From: Liolophura sinensis
Taxonomy: Eukaryota; Mollusca; Polyplacophora; Chitonida; Chitonidae
Assembly: GCF_032854445.1 (NCBI RefSeq)
Contig: NC_088301.1
Location: forward strand, 36,629,187-36,693,186
DNA: 64,000 nucleotides
Direction: 5' to 3'
The notes beneath the pieces are model-generated. The model saw nothing but the letters and a program-made list of their open reading frames with translations, was not told where the DNA came from and searched no databases. Made by a program: the position numbers and the translations under genes. Below are positions 61,291 through 64,000 of the stretch, piece by piece. Within the stretch, counting starts at the first letter, position 1; every line of letters begins with the position of its first letter.

Positions 61291-63776
61291 ATGCCTGGTC
61301 AGTGGTCAACCGAGGAGATAAAGCAGTTGATTTGTGAGGTGGAGGAACGACCGACACTGTGGAATGTATTGGTAGACGAATATAGAGACCGGGTGAAAAA
61401 AATCTGACTCGTGGAAACAAGTGGCGGAAGCTTTAAACAAGGAACAATGCGAGGTGAGACATTTGAATTTTTTTTTATTAACATACATTTGTGTAGTCAA
61501 AGATGAGATGCTACATCAACATAACTGTACAGCGTTTTTGTAAAAAATACTCCCTGGTAATTCATCCCTGGTCACTGACACTATCACTGACACTGAAGAC
61601 TAAGCGCCAACAAATAATCTGACTTTAAAATCACTCTTGACTGTACACATGCATGTCTTTCTTTCCAGGTGGAAAAGAAGTTCCACACGCTGAGGACTCA
61701 GTATGCCGCTGAGGTTAAGGCCGAAGAAAAAAGGAAGTCCGGGTCCGAGGGTGTTGTAAAGAAGAGTAAGTGGCAGTACATGGAGGCGTTGTCGTTTGTC
61801 GGCGCGGGGATGAAAAAACGGCAAGGATCTTCCTCAGAGGTAGGTCCACTTTACGCATGTTGATACTGCCAGGACACTTCACCAATAGGAGTCATGAAAT
61901 ACTCTCCAAACTCGCGTTGAATCTCTCTCGCAGATGTCGCATGGTGGTTACTGCCTTGATGGCGAAGTCCCAGAAGCGTCCCTTGGGGGTTGAAATCTGC
62001 GCGCCAGGAACCAGGCATCATATTTCCGTCTCGGTCTTCAAGGTCAATTGTACCAGGGGGTGTATACGCTTCGTTCGGTTCCTTCATTAGGAAGTTGTGA
62101 AGGGCGACGACTGCTTGCACAACTAATTGAGCCTTGTCTGGGTTCAAATTGATGGGCTTCAGCAAAACGCGGAATCGAGTTGCCAGTATACCGAATGTAC
62201 TTTCGACCATCCGTCGTGGCCGACTAAGCCTGTAGTTAAATACCCGACTGACAATGTCCCTTGTTCGGAATGGATAAGGCTTCATTATATTTTCTTGAAG
62301 TGCAAATGCATCGTCAGCTACAACCACGTAAGGCACAGGTTTTGTTCGACCTGGAAGTGGTGAAGGATCAGGAAGTGACAGCGCCTTCTCTTTTAGACCC
62401 GTGAAAAGTTGAGTTGCCGAAAAAACACCTCCATCTGATACTCGCCCATTACAGCCTATATCCACGAACATGAATCTGTATTTGGCATCAACAAGTGCGA
62501 GCAGAACTATACTATGTGTGCCCTTATAGTTGAAAAATAACTGCCGCTTTTGGCCGGAGCTTTCAGGACCACGTGTTTACCATCAAGTGCGCCGATGCAA
62601 TGGGGGAAATGCCATAATTTTTTGTACGCTTCAGCAACGACTTCCCACTCCACTGCAGAACGCGGAAACTGAAAGTACAAAATAGATTACGATGTAAATT
62701 CTATTATCGTATGGTGGTCAATCATTGTCAGATTGTTACTTCACTAGACTAGCTCACATGGGTTTATCAGAAATAATTTATTATACTCTTTGAATGGGGG
62801 TACATCGAGCCCACCGTTGTTTTGAAACAGTCATTTAATATTAATATGTACGTCCAGCTTAAATGAATAGTTTGATGTTGTTTGTATAATCACATATATA
62901 TTATGCTGTTTTTAAAGAGACTATACCTCAGATTTGTGGTAAAAAATCGATCAGCGCTAATCAAATCGGGCTTTCGCTCTATTTCTAAGATAGCTCAAAT
63001 CATTTACCTTTCAGAAAATACCACGTTTGTTGTTGTACGATTTCCCGTTCAAAAACGCTAATAGAGTTTGCCAAATTAGATAATTCGACCCGAATTATCT
63101 AATTTTTGTTTTTTTGAATATTGCTCTTAGAGTAAAACGGTGCCACAACTAGTGCCGTAGAGGGTTAGTAGATAGCCCCATGTAACAGGGCGTCTTGTAG
63201 CTAGGGGAGCCCCAATGTGATTAGCGCTGATCGATTTTTTACCACAAATCTGAGGTATAGTCTCTTTAAAGCTGCATGGTGAAAAAAACTGCAATGTTTA
63301 TTTTTTTTTTCAAGATTGGATTTTCCGAAACTCTCCCTGACAGAAGTGACGAAACCATCGAAATGGCCAGCACCGCTCCGACAACAAAGAAAGCCCGGCG
63401 TGAACCCAACAAGGACCTGTTGGCTCAGGCTGTAAAAGTGCTTGAAGAGCCGCCAGCGGACGCTCTTGATATTTTCGGTCAGTACGTTTCGACGGAGCTT
63501 CGAGCTATTCGTGGAGAACATATTCGAAACAGAGCCAAACGAGATATTACTATGACAATTTTGAGAGCTCAGGAACTGGATGAACAGCAGTACAGTGGTA
63601 ATTCGTCACCTCTTTCCTGGAGGGCTGACACGCCGTCGCCTTCATTTAGCCAATCACATGCCTCAAGCACGACCATGCAGAATATTGTTACTGACCAAAA
63701 CCAATATGCCACCTATTCTGGCATTGCTCCGAACTCTTGTGCTGGTGCGGGATACAACGCCTATCCCTCTTTGTAA
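61291..63776 (+). CDS. Harbinger accessory protein with MADF and BESS-like domains, 3 exons, one frameshift
   Basis: Predicted DNA-binding partner of the Harbinger transposase; in characterised elements such proteins bring transposase into the nucleus and onto the ends. Exons: 61291-61453, 61669-61839, 63315-63776. Exons 1-2 give a MADF domain: WSTEEIKQLICEVEERPTLW, then WKQVAEALNKEQCEVEKKFH once the frame is corrected, ending KKSKWQYMEALSFVGAG. Exon 3 gives a basic KKARRE stretch and a BESS-like helix pair (DIFGQYVSTELRAIRGEHIR). Exon 1 is one base too long: seven A at 61396-61402 put a TGA in frame, and six A would restore phase 0 into exon 2. Exon 2 to exon 3 joins in phase. The corrected length is about 264 aa. 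The intron between exons 2 and 3 contains the transposase catalytic exon on the other strand. Confidence 0.82.
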
Positions 63777-63908
63777 ATTGTGTTACTGCAACAAGTGCAT
63801 ACATTACCTTGATGCCATCCTTCAGGGCCTTGTAGATGGCTTTGCAAACGACAGGAACAATCCCAGAGATCGTGTTTGCAGGAATACGAAACAAGTACGC
63901 CAAACTGT
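61851..63908 (-). CDS. PIF/Harbinger transposase (HARBI1-like DDE nuclease), partial, one frameshift
   Basis: Cut-and-paste transposase. On -, exon 63908-63808 encodes SLAYLFRIPANTISGIVPVV through ALKDGIK, and exon 62668-61851 encodes the catalytic core to a stop at 61853-61851. The 1.1-kb intron has GTAATG and TTTCAG ends. DDE residues lie in CIGALDGKHVV (first Asp), GRVSDGGVF (second Asp) and RRMVESTFGIL (Glu), followed by LHNFLM. The core exon is 818 bases where 819 is needed: five A on + at 62533-62537 should be six to keep SYFFNYKGTHS in frame. Earlier exons should lie right of the window, since an acceptor (TTCAAAG) precedes 63908. The stop lies 11 bp from MADF exon 2 on the other strand. 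Confidence 0.87.
62907..63274. mobile_element. MITE with 53-bp inverted repeats and TTAA flanks
   Basis: Terminal arms at 62911-62963 and 63218-63270 are perfect inverted copies of 53 bp (TTTAAAGAGACTATACCTCA... at the left). The outermost TTAA on each side looks like a target duplication of the piggyBac type. The element, about 350 bp, is inserted in the intron shared by the two Harbinger genes. It has no coding capacity. Confidence 0.87.
63073..63105. repeat. Perfect 15-bp hairpin inside the MITE
   Basis: AAATTAGATAATTCG, spacer ACC, then CGAATTATCTAATTT. It sits roughly in the middle of the MITE. Confidence 0.93.
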
Positions 63909-64000
63909 CTTTGAACAGTCTTACTCGATACTAAAATCGAATATTATTAAGTAGTGACTATAGTAGTTGTTATTTTTGGTTTCGCTATAAATCCTTGTCA

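Larger units (their letters stand above)
60977..64000. mobile_element. PIF/Harbinger DNA transposon (right end outside the window)
   Basis: It contains the two proteins typical of this superfamily, a DDE transposase on - and a MADF/Myb-like DNA-binding protein on +. The left end is placed near 60977 at GGCCGGCCTCACACGATCAA; CAATATT/GCAATATTG-type subterminal repeats follow to about 61110. The right terminus and the first transposase exon should lie beyond 64000, so inverted ends and target duplication cannot be checked. Both genes carry a single-base frame error, suggesting recent rather than ancient inactivation, or sequence error. Confidence 0.85.

Overview
The window is animal nuclear DNA: AT-rich, with GT-AG spliced genes, introns from about 0.2 to 4 kb, and a dense load of short repeats. 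The commonest repeat is a tRNA-derived SINE of about 250 bp (head GGCTCAGTTGGTTAGCGCG, tail AATAAATAAA), with about 15 copies. A second tRNA-headed SINE ends in a CTCA repeat. This repeat content resembles lophotrochozoan, probably molluscan, genomes. That placement is an inference from pattern recognition, not a search. No operons, CRISPR arrays or free-standing tRNA/rRNA genes were seen.

Six conserved host genes were rebuilt exon by exon from splice sites, reading phase and family similarity. On + are the C-terminal part of a fatty-acid amide hydrolase (1048-9087; N-terminus left of the window) and a complete PIGB, the third mannosyltransferase of GPI-anchor synthesis (14333-19059, 611 aa). 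On - is an ankyrin-repeat/SOCS-box protein (21358-22479). On + is a complete domain-only poly(U)-specific endoribonuclease, EndoU (23369-31860, 287 aa), with a degraded Ty3/Gypsy element in one intron. On - is RCHY1/Pirh2, a CHY-zinc-finger RING E3 ligase (35675-41812). On + is RMI2, the OB-fold subunit of the BLM-TOP3A-RMI dissolvasome (43928-48040, 145 aa). ASB/EndoU and RCHY1/RMI2 are head-to-head pairs, and PIGB/ASB and EndoU/RCHY1 are tail-to-tail. The genes have unrelated functions.

From about 48 to 61 kb I found no host gene. It holds SINEs, a decayed AAAACAATGA-containing array, 45-bp and 46-bp tandem arrays, a 765-bp foldback element with terminal inverted repeats of about 260 bp, and two small dispersed families.

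From about 60.98 kb to the right edge lies a PIF/Harbinger DNA transposon. It carries a DDE transposase on - and a MADF/BESS DNA-binding protein on +. The two reconstructed genes are interlocked: a transposase exon lies in an intron of the MADF gene, and the last MADF exon lies in an intron of the transposase gene. A 360-bp MITE flanked by TTAA sits in the shared intron. Three genes (FAAH, MADF, transposase) each need a single-base homopolymer correction to keep frame, which suggests residual assembly indels or early decay.
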